Below, in pieces: positions 50,697-59,820 of a DNA stretch of 64,000 bases. Origin of the DNA: Ruegeria_B marisflavi (GTDB lineage: Bacteria; Pseudomonadota; Alphaproteobacteria; Rhodobacterales; Rhodobacteraceae); contig NZ_JAOVQN010000009.1 of the NCBI RefSeq assembly GCF_025673445.1, positions 1-64,000 on the forward strand, given 5' to 3'. Under the pieces are notes generated by a model. The model was not told the origin of the DNA. It was given only the letters and a program-made list of their open reading frames with translations, and searched no databases. The position numbers and the translations under genes are program-made. Every line of letters begins with the position of its first letter. Position 1 is the stretch's first letter.

Positions 50697-51119
50697 ATGA
50701 TGACGCCCAAATCACAGGAGATCGCCACCGATTGGCTGGTTGCCGCGGGATTGCGTCCTACCCGTCAACGGGTTGCCCTGGCCGAGTTGCTGGTCGGCGA
50801 TGGCAAGCATCGTCATGTGACGGCCGAAAGCCTGTTCGATTCGGCCAAGTCCCGTGGCGCAGCCGTATCGCTGGCCACGGTCTACAATACCTTGCGCGCC
50901 TTCTGCGAGGCCGGCGTTTTGCAAGAGATCACCGTGGACGGATCGAAAAGCTACTTCGACACCAACACCTACGACCATCCGCATTTCTTCTGGGAAGACG
51001 AGGGGCGTCTTTCCGACGCACCCTCGGATCAACTGGTGATCCACCGCTTGCCCGACGCGCCCGACGGGGTCGAGATCGCCTCGGTCGATGTGGTGATCCG
51101 GCTGCGGCGTAAATCCTGA
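50697..51119 (+). CDS. irr: iron response regulator Irr (Fur family)
   Basis: A 140-residue Fur-family protein. The winged helix is GLRPTRQRVALAEL...HVTAESLFDSAKSRGAAVSLATVYNTLRAFCEAGVL; the metal/haem region is TNTYDHPHFFWEDEGRL. In alphaproteobacteria Irr senses iron through haem and represses iron-using genes when iron is scarce. Two in-frame ATGs (50697, 50700) are possible; AGGA lies just before. The gene's divergence from fabA is common in Rhodobacteraceae (recollection, not checked). Confidence 0.93.
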   Translation: MMTPKSQEIATDWLVAAGLRPTRQRVALAELLVGDGKHRHVTAESLFDSAKSRGAAVSLATVYNTLRAFCEAGVLQEITVDGSKSYFDTNTYDHPHFFWEDEGRLSDAPSDQLVIHRLPDAPDGVEIASVDVVIRLRRKS

Positions 51120-52016
51120 TCAGCGCCCGCGAAACAGCTTTGCCAGAACCTGCCATGCCCGCCCGGTGGTGCTATCCGCCGGTCCGGTGCCATGGCGCAC
51201 AAGGATCACGTCTTCGCCCAGATCGGGGTTCGCGATCCTGCGGCTGAGCAATGGCATCCCGTCATAGCTGGTCGTGTGCGGCGGGTTGGCATAGCTGATC
51301 CCCACCCCCTCGCCATGCGCCGCCAGGCTTCGCAGCAGTTCCAGCGTGGCGGCGCGGTGTGCGACGACCGGGTTCAGGCCCCGGTCGCGGAACAGTCCCA
51401 ACATGTGCTGCGCCGACAGCCCCTCGTCCGACAGGATCAGGGGAAAGCCGGTAAGGGCTGCCAGATTGGGCGCCGCCCCGTGGCTCAGGGGATGGTCCGG
51501 TGCTATCACCGCATGCGGGTGGCTGTGATACAGAGCTTCGCGGTGAAATCCCGCATCCAGTCCCAAGTCATAGGTCAAGGCCAGATCGACCTGCCCCTTG
51601 AGCAGGCCGGATATCAGCGCTTCGAACGCCTCGGCGCGATAGCTGACGGTCACATCAGGCATGGCCTGGCGCAAGGCGCGCAGCGCGGGGGCCAGCAGGA
51701 ACGGCGCCAGATCGGCAAAACATCCCAGATGCAGGCGCTGCTGCCCAGGGCGCGGATGCGCCGGGTCCTCAATCCGGGCCGCGTCGGCCAGCAAAGCCTC
51801 GGCCGAGGCGATGAAATGTCGCCCTTCGGGCGTGACGGCCATGGCCGACCCGCGCCTGCGGATGAACAGCGGATGGCCCAGATGTTCCTCGATCCGGGCC
51901 AGCGCCGCCGAAAGTGCGGGCTGCGAGACATGCAGCGCAGCGGCCGCCGCCGACAGGCTGCCATGGCGGCCCACGGCACAGACATATTCGTATTGCCGAA
52001 GCGTAAGGTATAACAT
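51120..52016 (-). CDS. LysR-family regulator
   Basis: A 298-residue LysR regulator. The helix-turn-helix is RHGSLSAAAAALHVSQPALSAALARIEEHLG (about 17-47), with the effector domain from 90. It is convergent with irr with no gap and divergent from the phytanoyl-CoA dioxygenase-type gene, which it probably regulates. The effector is unknown. Confidence 0.9.
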   Translation of the reverse strand: MLYLTLRQYEYVCAVGRHGSLSAAAAALHVSQPALSAALARIEEHLGHPLFIRRRGSAMAVTPEGRHFIASAEALLADAARIEDPAHPRPGQQRLHLGCFADLAPFLLAPALRALRQAMPDVTVSYRAEAFEALISGLLKGQVDLALTYDLGLDAGFHREALYHSHPHAVIAPDHPLSHGAAPNLAALTGFPLILSDEGLSAQHMLGLFRDRGLNPVVAHRAATLELLRSLAAHGEGVGISYANPPHTTSYDGMPLLSRRIANPDLGEDVILVRHGTGPADSTTGRAWQVLAKLFRGR

Positions 52017-52108
52017 GGGTTTATTTATTAGTTTTTAAGATATGATTTGAACAGGGGGGTGTTTCCGGTGAAAACCACAGGCAAACCTCAGCCACCGGAG
52101 AGCCCGAA

Positions 52109-52918
52109 ATGCCGCACCCGCTTGTTACGCCCGAGATGATCGAAACCTTCCAGCGCGACGGCGTGGTCCTTGTCAAAGGCCTGTTCGCCGATCACGTCGA
52201 CACCCTGCGCGCCGGGATCGAGTCGAACATGGCGGCACCCGGTCCCTACGCCTCGGAGAACCGCAAACAAGGGCATAAGGGTCTCTTCTTTGACGACTAT
52301 TGCAACTGGGATCGCATCCCGGAGTTTCGCGAGGTGATCGAAACTTCACCCGCCGCCGAGATCGCCGCCGAGCTGATGCAATCGCGGACCGCACAGATGT
52401 TTCACGATCATGTTCTGGTCAAGGAGCCGGGCACCTCGATGGCGACTCCCTGGCACCAGGACGGGCCCTACTACTTTGTCGACGGGCTCCAGACCATCAG
52501 TTTCTGGTCGCCGCTCGATCCGGTGACAGAGGCGACGTTGCGCTGTGTCGCCGGGTCCCACCTGTGGGAAAAAGAGGTGTTGCCGACCCGCTGGGTCAGC
52601 GAAGAGGGGTTTTTCCCCGACGAGGGGCAGTACATGCCCATCCCAGACCCCGAGGCCGAAGGCATGCGCATTGTCGAGTTCGAGATGCAGCCGGGCGATG
52701 CCGTAGCCTTCAATTACAAGACCCTGCATGGCGCGCGTGGCAATACCAGCACTTCGCGCCGCCGCGCCTTCTCCCTCCGCCTCGTCGGTGACGATGCGCG
52801 CTATGTCGAACGTCCGGGCCGCACCTCACCGCCCTATCCTGGTCACGACATGGTGCCGGGTCAGCGCCTGCGCGAGGACTGGTTCCCAGTCCTGTTCCGG
52901 CGCGGCGCCCAAGATTGA
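52109..52918 (+). CDS. phytanoyl-CoA dioxygenase (PhyH) family protein
   Basis: A 269-residue non-haem iron 2-oxoglutarate oxygenase. The iron ligands are H116 and D118 in TPWHQDGPYYFVDG and H207 in TLHGARG; R218/R219 may bind 2-oxoglutarate. The family ranges from phytanoyl-CoA hydroxylase to ectoine hydroxylase and to antibiotic-tailoring enzymes. The substrate is not known. It is under a divergent LysR gene. Confidence 0.87.
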   Translation: MPHPLVTPEMIETFQRDGVVLVKGLFADHVDTLRAGIESNMAAPGPYASENRKQGHKGLFFDDYCNWDRIPEFREVIETSPAAEIAAELMQSRTAQMFHDHVLVKEPGTSMATPWHQDGPYYFVDGLQTISFWSPLDPVTEATLRCVAGSHLWEKEVLPTRWVSEEGFFPDEGQYMPIPDPEAEGMRIVEFEMQPGDAVAFNYKTLHGARGNTSTSRRRAFSLRLVGDDARYVERPGRTSPPYPGHDMVPGQRLREDWFPVLFRRGAQD

Positions 52919-52983
52919 CGCCCCGGCGCTGAGCACGCATCATCGGTTCCTGTCTGAACTGCGGATTTGATTGGAACATTGTG

Positions 52984-53178
52984 ATGCGTGCAATTCTATG
53001 TGTTGCCCTGGCGGGCATGGTCGTCGCCGGGTGTGAGAAATGCAATTCCCCGGCGGATGTGAATGTCGGCGTCGGGGTTGGATCCGGCGGTGCCACCGGC
53101 GGTGTCTCGGTCGGGCGCAGCTGTGGGCCAGGTTACATCTCGATCGGCACCGGCAACAGCTGGCACGTGTCGTTCTAG
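52984..53178 (+). CDS. small lipoprotein with CxxC
   Basis: A 64-residue protein with a signal peptide MRAILCVALAGMVVAGC in which VAGC is the lipobox. It is followed by EKCNSP, so the lipidated Cys and the next one form a CxxC. A Gly/Val-rich stretch GVGVGSGGATGG follows, then SCGPGYISIGTGNSWHVSF. A start at GTG 52981 is also possible. No similarity recognised; probably an envelope lipoprotein. Confidence 0.65.
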   Translation: MRAILCVALAGMVVAGCEKCNSPADVNVGVGVGSGGATGGVSVGRSCGPGYISIGTGNSWHVSF

Positions 53179-53179
53179 G

Positions 53180-54046
53180 TCAGAACCACTGTCCCGGCTC
53201 CATCAGGCCAAGATCGAGCAGCTGGCGCGAATGCCATTCAAAAGGCGTGGAATTGTGCCAGCGGAAACTGTGGATCTCGAAGGTCGAGCCCGGGTTCTTC
53301 TTCAGCGCCTTGGCGGTACGGAATGAGCAGATCGCCGCCGTCAGGTTGTGGTGCCAGGGGCAGGCATAGGTATTGTACTCCTGATCCTCGAACGTGTGAT
53401 TGGGCAGGATCTTCAGTCCGGGTTTTGCCTTGAACAGCGCGATCCGGTCGATCTTGCGGCTGTCTTTCGGAATATGCTCCTCGTGCCGCCAGCGCACCCC
53501 GCCGAAAAAGTCGAGCTGGCGTTCGCGCGGGTGGCCGGTTTCCGGGTCCTTGCGCGCCTGGGCGTAATACCCCGATCGGTCGAGAAAGGCCCGGTCCAGC
53601 GAAACGCCCATGGGGCAGGCCTGCAAATCGTCGGCATAAAGGTCGATCACATAGGTCAGCATCGCGTCGCGCCGTTCCTCGCCGTGGAACGTCAGCATCT
53701 CGCCCACGCTGCGCGTTTCGCAGAAGGGAAAGAACAGGTATTCGGCATTGTAGCAGTAATACATCCAGATGCCCGGCGCCGCCGCGATGATCCGGTTGAT
53801 CGCATTGACCACCGCGTTACGCGGCCCGCAGTCGTACGGGATGCGGTGAATGCGCGCCTCGACATCTTTCGGCAGGACAAATGCATCGGGCATAAAGACC
53901 AGAACGGATTTGAACCCGGATTGGATGTGATGGCGCATGGTGGTGGCCAGTTCCACATCGTCCTCGACAAAGATCATCGCCACCGGTCCCTTGGCCAGCG
54001 CCTCGGCCCCGGTTTTCAGGAAATGGTCCAGCGATGCGTATTCCAT
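53180..54046 (-). CDS. conserved hypothetical, glycosyltransferase-like
   Basis: A 288-residue protein whose first part reads AMIFVEDDVELATTMRHHIQSGFKSVLVFMPD, similar to a nucleotide-sugar-dependent fold. The middle holds YYCYNAEYLFFPFCETRSVGEML; the last third has HNLTAAICSFRTAKALKKNPGSTFEIHSFRWHN. I do not recognise it firmly; it resembles glycosyltransferase family 2 relatives common in roseobacters. The 54046 start is a choice among several. It is divergent from miaB. Confidence 0.55.
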   Translation of the reverse strand: MEYASLDHFLKTGAEALAKGPVAMIFVEDDVELATTMRHHIQSGFKSVLVFMPDAFVLPKDVEARIHRIPYDCGPRNAVVNAINRIIAAAPGIWMYYCYNAEYLFFPFCETRSVGEMLTFHGEERRDAMLTYVIDLYADDLQACPMGVSLDRAFLDRSGYYAQARKDPETGHPRERQLDFFGGVRWRHEEHIPKDSRKIDRIALFKAKPGLKILPNHTFEDQEYNTYACPWHHNLTAAICSFRTAKALKKNPGSTFEIHSFRWHNSTPFEWHSRQLLDLGLMEPGQWF

Positions 54047-54171
54047 GCCTGTCTTCCACCCTTGCCTGTCTGGCATTCTGGGCCAACTTCGGTTAATTGC
54101 GCGTGCATTGCAAGCGACGCCCGATCCCTGTAGACGCCGCCGCTGATCCCGCGAAAACAAAGGCCCGCCCG

Positions 54172-55491
54172 ATGTCAGACCCCAAGAAGCTGTTTATCAA
54201 GACCTATGGTTGCCAGATGAACGTCTATGACAGCGAGCGTATGGCCGAAGCGCTTGGCGGGCAGGGCTATGTCGAGACGCAGAGCGCCGAAGACGCCGAC
54301 ATGATCCTGCTCAACACCTGCCACATCCGGGAAAAGGCGGCGGAAAAGGTCTATTCCGAACTGGGACGGTTCAAGGGGCTGAAGGCCGCCAAACCCGATC
54401 TCAAGATCGGGGTTGCGGGCTGTGTCGCCCAGGCCGAGGGCGAAGAGATCATGCGCCGCCAGCCGCTGGTCGATCTGGTGGTCGGCCCGCAAAGCTATCA
54501 CCGCCTGCCCGAACTGGAGGCCAAGGCGCGCGCCGGGGAAAAGGCGCTCGACACCGATTTCCCCGAGGAAGACAAGTTCGAAAAACTCAAGAGCCGCCCC
54601 AAGGCGAAACGCGGTCCGACAGCGTTCCTGACCGTGCAGGAAGGCTGTGACAAGTTCTGCGCCTTTTGCGTGGTACCCTATACCCGCGGGGCCGAGGTCA
54701 GCCGCCCCGCCGACCGGATTCTGAGCGAGGCGCGCGATCTGGTCGAGCGCGGCGTACGCGAAATCACTCTGCTGGGTCAGAACGTCAACGCCTATCACGG
54801 CGCGGGGCCCAACGGTGACATGACGCTGGCCGGTCTGATCTGGGAGCTGGACAAGATCGACGGGCTGGAGCGCATCCGTTTCACCACCAGTCACCCCAAC
54901 GACATGACCGACGACCTGATCGAGGCGCATGGCACCTGCACCAAGCTGATGCCTTACCTGCATCTGCCGGTGCAGGCGGGGTCGGACAGGATCCTGAAAC
55001 GGATGAACCGCAGCCACACTGCCGAAAGCTATCTGCGCCTGGTCGAACGCATCCGCGCCGCGCGGCCCGACATCCTGATGTCGGGCGATTTCATCGTGGG
55101 TTTCCCCGAAGAGACCGAGGCCGATTTTCAGGCCACGCTCGATCTGGTCGAGCAGGTCCGCTATGGCTATGCCTATTCGTTCAAATACTCGACACGCCCC
55201 GGCACCCCGGCGGCCGAGCGGGCGCAGGTCGACCCGGCCGAGGCCGACGACCGGCTGCAACGGTTGCAGGCGCTGATCACCCGCCACCAGCGCGAGATCC
55301 AGGACAGCATGGTTGGCCGCGAGGTCAGTGTCCTGTTCGAAAAACCCGGCCGACTGCCCGGCCAGATGGTCGGCAAGAGCGAATACCTGCACGCTGTGCA
55401 CGTGCAGGCCCCCGGCCTGTCGGCCGGTCAGATCGCGCGGGTCCGGATCGTGGCCTCAGGGCCGAATTCGCTGGCAGGCGAACCGATCTGA
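54172..55491 (+). CDS. miaB: tRNA-2-methylthio-N6-dimethylallyladenosine synthase
   Basis: A 439-residue radical-SAM methylthiotransferase. The N-terminal cluster Cys are C14 in TYGCQMNVYDSE, one in NTCHIREKAA and one in AGCVAQ; the radical SAM motif is EGCDKFCAFCVVPY. The TRAM domain is at the C-terminus. It methylthiolates A37 of tRNAs that read UNN codons. The start at 54172 matches the normal family length. Confidence 0.97.
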   Translation: MSDPKKLFIKTYGCQMNVYDSERMAEALGGQGYVETQSAEDADMILLNTCHIREKAAEKVYSELGRFKGLKAAKPDLKIGVAGCVAQAEGEEIMRRQPLVDLVVGPQSYHRLPELEAKARAGEKALDTDFPEEDKFEKLKSRPKAKRGPTAFLTVQEGCDKFCAFCVVPYTRGAEVSRPADRILSEARDLVERGVREITLLGQNVNAYHGAGPNGDMTLAGLIWELDKIDGLERIRFTTSHPNDMTDDLIEAHGTCTKLMPYLHLPVQAGSDRILKRMNRSHTAESYLRLVERIRAARPDILMSGDFIVGFPEETEADFQATLDLVEQVRYGYAYSFKYSTRPGTPAAERAQVDPAEADDRLQRLQALITRHQREIQDSMVGREVSVLFEKPGRLPGQMVGKSEYLHAVHVQAPGLSAGQIARVRIVASGPNSLAGEPI

Positions 55492-55503
55492 GGCCGCGCC
55501 CGG

Positions 55504-55827
55504 TCAGTGCGATGGCGGCGTTTTCGCCATGATCTCCAGCAGCGAGGTCCGCATGTAGTCATGCTGGCCGACGCCCCATTCGTCCCGGCAGATGCGCTCG
55601 CCGATGGCATGAGCCTGCGGATAGGAATAGCCGATCTTGACCAGGTCCTCGACAAAGACCGCGTTGGGGCGATCCCAGATTACGTCCCGGGTCGGTCCGC
55701 GAAAGCAGCTGATGGTGATGTTGTAGCCGTCAGTCCCCGGTTTCGTTGGACGCTGCTGCGCCACGGCGGAACCAGATACCACAAAAGTACTCGCCAGGAC
55801 GATCCCGGCGACCAGATAAGCTTTCAT
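55504..55827 (-). CDS. exported hypothetical protein
   Basis: A 107-residue protein with a signal peptide (MKAYLVAGIVLASTFVVSGSAVA, cleavage before QQRP). The mature part reads GYNITISCFRGPTRDVIWDRPNAVFVEDLVKIGYSYPQAHAIGERICRDEWGVGQ. It contains two Cys that may form a disulfide. No family recognised; it is convergent with miaB and lies in the stretch that separates miaB from phoH. Confidence 0.75.
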   Translation of the reverse strand: MKAYLVAGIVLASTFVVSGSAVAQQRPTKPGTDGYNITISCFRGPTRDVIWDRPNAVFVEDLVKIGYSYPQAHAIGERICRDEWGVGQHDYMRTSLLEIMAKTPPSH

Positions 55828-56295
55828 GTCAATACCCCCACGTCTGACAGGAAATATGAAACAGCGCCGTACAGCCCGACGCTGACCTGTTCCGGACAAC
55901 CGAAAAGGCAGGGCTATATTATCCAACAGTAAGCCATTGCGATAGCTGTCCCGATGGTGACCGCGTCTGATCATTGTTGCCGGGAAGGTGGATTATGGCG
56001 AGCCTGAGAATTGCTTTGTTGCTCCAATGGCCGCAATCGGGTTGGACCCTTCGATTTGCCCCTCCTTTGTCAAATGCCGCGACTCACCCCATTTCCGGCT
56101 CCGGGAACTAGGTACGGCACCCGAAACAATTCCGGCTTCACCTTGGGGAGTACCCCAGAAAAGGACACAATATGTGGTGGTTTTCTCTTCACAGAAATAC
56201 CGAATTTTCATATGGTTGCCGCAGTTTCGCGTTCAACGGATGGCGTGTTTGCGTCGACTGTTGAAGGCAGGGGAGCCAGGTAAGGATTTAACACT
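55828..56295. other. 468-bp gap between divergent exported-protein genes
   Basis: No convincing gene is found here. Base composition is more AT-rich than the flanks. A TGGGG-AGTA-CCCCA inverted repeat is at 56144-56157 without a T-run. Several short frames exist in both strands but none has a good start. It may hold the promoters of the divergent genes, or be the decayed remains of a gene. Confidence 0.5.
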
Positions 56296-56883
56296 GTGTC
56301 TGATTTCAATCTCAAGAAAATGGTGGTTCCGGTAGTATCTGCCCTTGCCGTTTCATGGGCTTCTATCGCACCGGCGGCTACGCAAACTGAAACGACGGGT
56401 ACAGCACGTTCGGTAGTTGGTGAACGCTATGTGCCAACGATCTGGGTGGATCCCGACGGATGCGAGCATTGGGTGATGGATGATGGTGCCGAGGGCTACA
56501 TGACCCCGCATGTTTATCCCGATGGAAAACCCGTTTGCCGGCGCGGCCAATTGTGCGGGATGATGCCCACGGATCAGTTCTTTGCCACCGACAAACACAG
56601 CATCAGTTCGGCAGGCAAGGCGCGCCTGCAAGAGTTTTTCCGCAAGACTATGCCAGGCACGCGGTATTTCGTAGTGGCCGGGCACACCGATAGTCGCGCC
56701 TCGGACGAATATAATATCCGCCTCTCTGAACGGCGCGCTAACGCGGTGGCTCAGGTTGCCCGTTCCGTCGGTGCGCGGATCGGCGACATTCGCGCTTATG
56801 GTGAACGAGACCCGCGCGTCCCGAACACCAGTGCCGCCAATATGGCTGAGAACCGTCGTGTCGAAATTTATTGTATCCGCTAA
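56296..56883 (+). CDS. OmpA-family peptidoglycan-binding protein
   Basis: A 195-residue exported protein. After a hydrophobic start (VVPVVSALAVSWASIAPAA) comes a module IWVDPDGCEHWVMDDG then PDGKPVC, about residues 48-80. The C-terminal OmpA domain is shown by AGHTDSRASDEYNIRLSERRANAVAQV and YGERDPRVPN. GTG 56296 is used as start because AAGGA lies 9 nt before it. It likely anchors the outer envelope to peptidoglycan. The next gene repeats the same WVDP module. Confidence 0.85.
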   Translation: MSDFNLKKMVVPVVSALAVSWASIAPAATQTETTGTARSVVGERYVPTIWVDPDGCEHWVMDDGAEGYMTPHVYPDGKPVCRRGQLCGMMPTDQFFATDKHSISSAGKARLQEFFRKTMPGTRYFVVAGHTDSRASDEYNIRLSERRANAVAQVARSVGARIGDIRAYGERDPRVPNTSAANMAENRRVEIYCIR

Positions 56884-56895
56884 GGAGAGTTGGAG

Positions 56896-57201
56896 ATGAC
56901 AGTTTTTAAGGGAGTTGCCGCTCTGGCTCTGGCGTTCTCAATTTCGGCTTGTGATAGCGCCATCGACAAGACGCGCGATCGCAACATTCTAGATGGCAAA
57001 AGTGGGGATCTGTCGCTTTTGACGGCCGGTATCTGGGTAGATCCGGCGGGGTGCGAACACTGGATCATCGATGACGGACTCGAAGGCTACGCCGACCTGC
57101 GGCGGACACCTGATGGCAAGCCTGTATGCAACAGCGAACTGCCGCGCAACGTGGCCACAGGACCGTTCAAGTCTGGCTCGACATTCAGCGACCCGATCTG
57201 A
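56896..57201 (+). CDS. lipoprotein sharing the WVDP...DGKPVC module
   Basis: A 101-residue lipoprotein with lipobox ISAC (signal GVAALALAFSISAC). It has IWVDPAGCEHWIIDDGLEGY then PDGKPVC, which match the OmpA gene module in nearly every position. It has no OmpA domain. The start 56896 follows AAGGAG. It is 12 bp after the OmpA gene, so co-transcribed, and a terminator follows. Confidence 0.8.
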   Translation: MTVFKGVAALALAFSISACDSAIDKTRDRNILDGKSGDLSLLTAGIWVDPAGCEHWIIDDGLEGYADLRRTPDGKPVCNSELPRNVATGPFKSGSTFSDPI

Positions 57202-57220
57202 CCGGAACACTGCCTGCACC

Positions 57221-57247
57221 AAGACCGCCCTTGGGGCGGTCTTTTTT
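57221..57247 (+). terminator. intrinsic terminator after lipoprotein gene
   Basis: AAGACCGCCC (57221-57230) and GGGCGGTCTT (57234-57243) form a perfect 10-bp stem with a 3-nt loop, followed by a run of six T (57242-57247). A clear Rho-independent terminator ending the OmpA-lipoprotein transcript. Confidence 0.92.
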
Positions 57248-57339
57248 GTTTCAGATTGGTGAAAACTTTGCGGTCATACTTGCACCACCCACAATATCTT
57301 GGCTACGCTAAGAACAGGACTTCGACAACAGGAGAGCGG

Positions 57340-58353
57340 ATGGCCCTCGGTGCCCTGATCACACCGCAAGATGGCAGCGTCCAGACGGACCTGCACCTGG
57401 AATTCCCCGACAATCGGCTTTTGATAGACTTGTGCGGCGAGCACGACCGTCACCTGGTGCTTATTGAACAGGTGCTGGGGGTGCAGATCGTCCGGCGTGG
57501 AAATCATCTGTCGATTCTCGGTGGCGACCCCGAAACGCGCGCCCGCTCTGCCGAGATCCTCGAGGCACTTTACGAGCGGCTGCAATCAGGCCGCACTGTC
57601 GAGGGGGCCGACGTGGACCGCGAATTGCGCATGGGCCGTGCCGCCGAAGAACCTGACGCTCGCGATGGCGACCAGTTGGAGATGTTCCTGGGCGGGCGGT
57701 TCGAGATCAAGACCCGAAAGAAACCGGTCGAACCGCGTACCGAGGCGCAAAAGGCCTATGTGAAATCGCTGTTCGAAAACGAGCTCGCCTTCGGCATCGG
57801 TCCCGCCGGTACCGGCAAGACCTATCTGGCCGTGGCTGTCGGCGTCACCATGTTCATCAACGGTCTGGTCGACCGTATCATCCTGAGCCGTCCGGCGGTC
57901 GAGGCGGGCGAGAAGCTGGGCTATCTGCCCGGCGACATGAAGGATAAGGTTGATCCCTATATGCAGCCGCTCTATGACGCGCTGAACGATTTCCTGCCTG
58001 GCAAGCAGGTGGCCAAGCTGATCGAGGAAAAGAAGATCGAGATCGCGCCGCTGGCCTTCATGCGCGGGCGCACGCTGGCCAATGCCTTTGTGGTGCTGGA
58101 CGAGGCGCAGAACGCCACCACCATGCAGATGAAGATGTTCCTGACCCGTTTGGGCGAGGGTAGCCGCATGGTGATCACCGGCGACCGCAGCCAGGTCGAC
58201 CTGCCGCGCGGGGTGACCTCGGGCTTATCCGATGCCGAACGGTTGCTGAAACCGGTGCCGGGCATCAGCTTCAACTATTTCACCTCCAAGGACGTGGTCA
58301 GGCATCCGCTTGTCGCCGCCATCATCGAGGCGTATGAGGCCGACGCAGGTTGA
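57340..58353 (+). CDS. phoH: PhoH-family ATPase
   Basis: A 337-residue PhoH/YbeZ-type ATPase. Walker A is IGPAGTGKTYLAVA, Walker B is FVVLDEAQNA; ITGDRSQVDLPRG is also typical. It is an RNA-linked ATPase that works with YbeY, encoded next. The start 57340 follows GGAG-AGCGG. The gene heads the phoH-ybeY-corC-lnt cluster. Confidence 0.94.
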   Translation: MALGALITPQDGSVQTDLHLEFPDNRLLIDLCGEHDRHLVLIEQVLGVQIVRRGNHLSILGGDPETRARSAEILEALYERLQSGRTVEGADVDRELRMGRAAEEPDARDGDQLEMFLGGRFEIKTRKKPVEPRTEAQKAYVKSLFENELAFGIGPAGTGKTYLAVAVGVTMFINGLVDRIILSRPAVEAGEKLGYLPGDMKDKVDPYMQPLYDALNDFLPGKQVAKLIEEKKIEIAPLAFMRGRTLANAFVVLDEAQNATTMQMKMFLTRLGEGSRMVITGDRSQVDLPRGVTSGLSDAERLLKPVPGISFNYFTSKDVVRHPLVAAIIEAYEADAG

Positions 58354-58401
58354 TCCGTCTGGCCGAATGGCGGGTCTCGACCTGAAAAAGCCGGGGCCAC
58401 C

Positions 58402-58899
58402 ATGACACTTGATATCACCCTCGAAGATCCGCGCTGGATTATCCTGCCGCCCCTGGCGCAGCAGGCCGCCGACGCGGCCCTGCGGAATTTTGGCCTGGAC
58501 CCCGGAGAGTGCGAGATCAGCCTGTTGGGCTGTGACGACGCCCGGATATCGGAACTCAACGCCGAGTTCCGCGGCAAGCCCGTGCCGACAAACGTGCTGA
58601 GCTGGCCATCCGAAGATCTGGCCGCCGACGTGCCCGGCGGCACACCTCTGGCGCCCGAGCCGGATTTTACCGGCATGATTCCCCTGGGCGACATTGCGAT
58701 CGCCTATGACACTTGCCAGCGCGAGGCAGAGGCGGCGGGCAAGCCCATGACCGATCATGTCACGCATTTGATCGTTCACGGCGTGTTACATCTCTTGGGC
58801 TACGACCATATCCGTGACGAAGACGCAACGCTGATGGAAGGTTTGGAGGCGGAGATACTTGGCAATCTGGGCCTCGATAACCCATATTATACGGACTGA
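58402..58899 (+). CDS. ybeY: endoribonuclease YbeY
   Basis: A 165-residue zinc-dependent endoribonuclease. The three-His motif is HLIVHGVLHLLGYDHIRDED. The family matures 16S rRNA 3' ends and controls ribosome quality. It lies between phoH and corC, the usual order. Confidence 0.95.
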   Translation: MTLDITLEDPRWIILPPLAQQAADAALRNFGLDPGECEISLLGCDDARISELNAEFRGKPVPTNVLSWPSEDLAADVPGGTPLAPEPDFTGMIPLGDIAIAYDTCQREAEAAGKPMTDHVTHLIVHGVLHLLGYDHIRDEDATLMEGLEAEILGNLGLDNPYYTD

Positions 58900-58932
58900 A
58901 GGGCCACGAGGCTCTGGATTGGATTAGGATTA

Positions 58933-59820
58933 ATGGGCGACATAGAGGGCAGTTCTAGCGCAGCGCATAGCGCGCAACCGGATATTCCCGGCGAGACGAA
59001 CGCAGAAAGATCAGGATTTTTTACCCGCATCATGGATGCGTTTTCCCCTGGCGACGGCCAGGAGCAGCCCGAGACCTCGGGCGCTTCGGTTCCGCCTGCC
59101 GTCACGCCCGGTCTTTTGAACTTGCGGCGCATGCGGGTCGAGGACGTGGCCATCCCCACCGCGGAAATCATTGCCGTGCCGGTGACCATATCCAAGGAAG
59201 AGCTGGTTCAGGTGTTCCGCGACAGCGGGCTGACCCGGATCCCGGTCTACGAGACCACGCTCGATACCCCGCTGGGGTTTGTGCATCTCAAGGATCTGGC
59301 GTTGACCCACGGGTTCAACGGCGATTCGGCGGTGTTCGATCTGGCCTCCATGCTGCGGCCGCTGCTGTTCGTGCCGCCGTCTATGCCCATCGGTGTTCTG
59401 CTGACCAAGATGCAGACCGAACGGCGCCATATGGCGCTGGTGATCGACGAATATGGCGGGGTCGACGGTCTCTTGACCATCGAGGACCTGATCGAACAGG
59501 TGGTGGGCGAGATCGAGGACGAGCACGACACCGACGAGGCGCAGACCTGGATCAAGGAACGCCCCGGCTGTTACATCGCCCAGGCCAAGACGCCGCTGGA
59601 GGATTTCGAGGCCGAAATCGGCCGCTCTCTGACCAGCCACGAGGACGTGGACGAAGAAGAGATCGACACGCTGGGCGGACTGGTCTTCATGCTGTCCGGT
59701 CGGATCCCGGCCCGGGGCGAAGTGGTCCTGCATCCCGAGGGCGTTGAATTCGAGGTTATGGATGCCGATCCGCGACGCATCAAGCGGCTGCGCGTCATGA
59801 TACCCGAAGCCGCGGCATGA
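58933..59820 (+). CDS. corC: CorC/HlyC-family CBS-domain protein
   Basis: A 295-residue CBS-domain protein. Two CBS domains occupy about 60-190 (IPTAEIIAVPVTISKEELVQVFRDSGLTRIPVYETT and MGHMALVIDEYGGVDGLLTIEDLIEQ-like region), followed by a CorC/HlyC domain to the end. It may sense nucleotides and affects magnesium/cobalt handling. It overlaps lnt by 4 bp (ATGA). Confidence 0.93.
   Translation: MGDIEGSSSAAHSAQPDIPGETNAERSGFFTRIMDAFSPGDGQEQPETSGASVPPAVTPGLLNLRRMRVEDVAIPTAEIIAVPVTISKEELVQVFRDSGLTRIPVYETTLDTPLGFVHLKDLALTHGFNGDSAVFDLASMLRPLLFVPPSMPIGVLLTKMQTERRHMALVIDEYGGVDGLLTIEDLIEQVVGEIEDEHDTDEAQTWIKERPGCYIAQAKTPLEDFEAEIGRSLTSHEDVDEEEIDTLGGLVFMLSGRIPARGEVVLHPEGVEFEVMDADPRRIKRLRVMIPEAAA

Noticed and set aside
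55988..56335. 115-codon frame in the gap before the OmpA gene
   Set aside because: No ribosome site, no domain, and it ends inside the OmpA gene in another frame.
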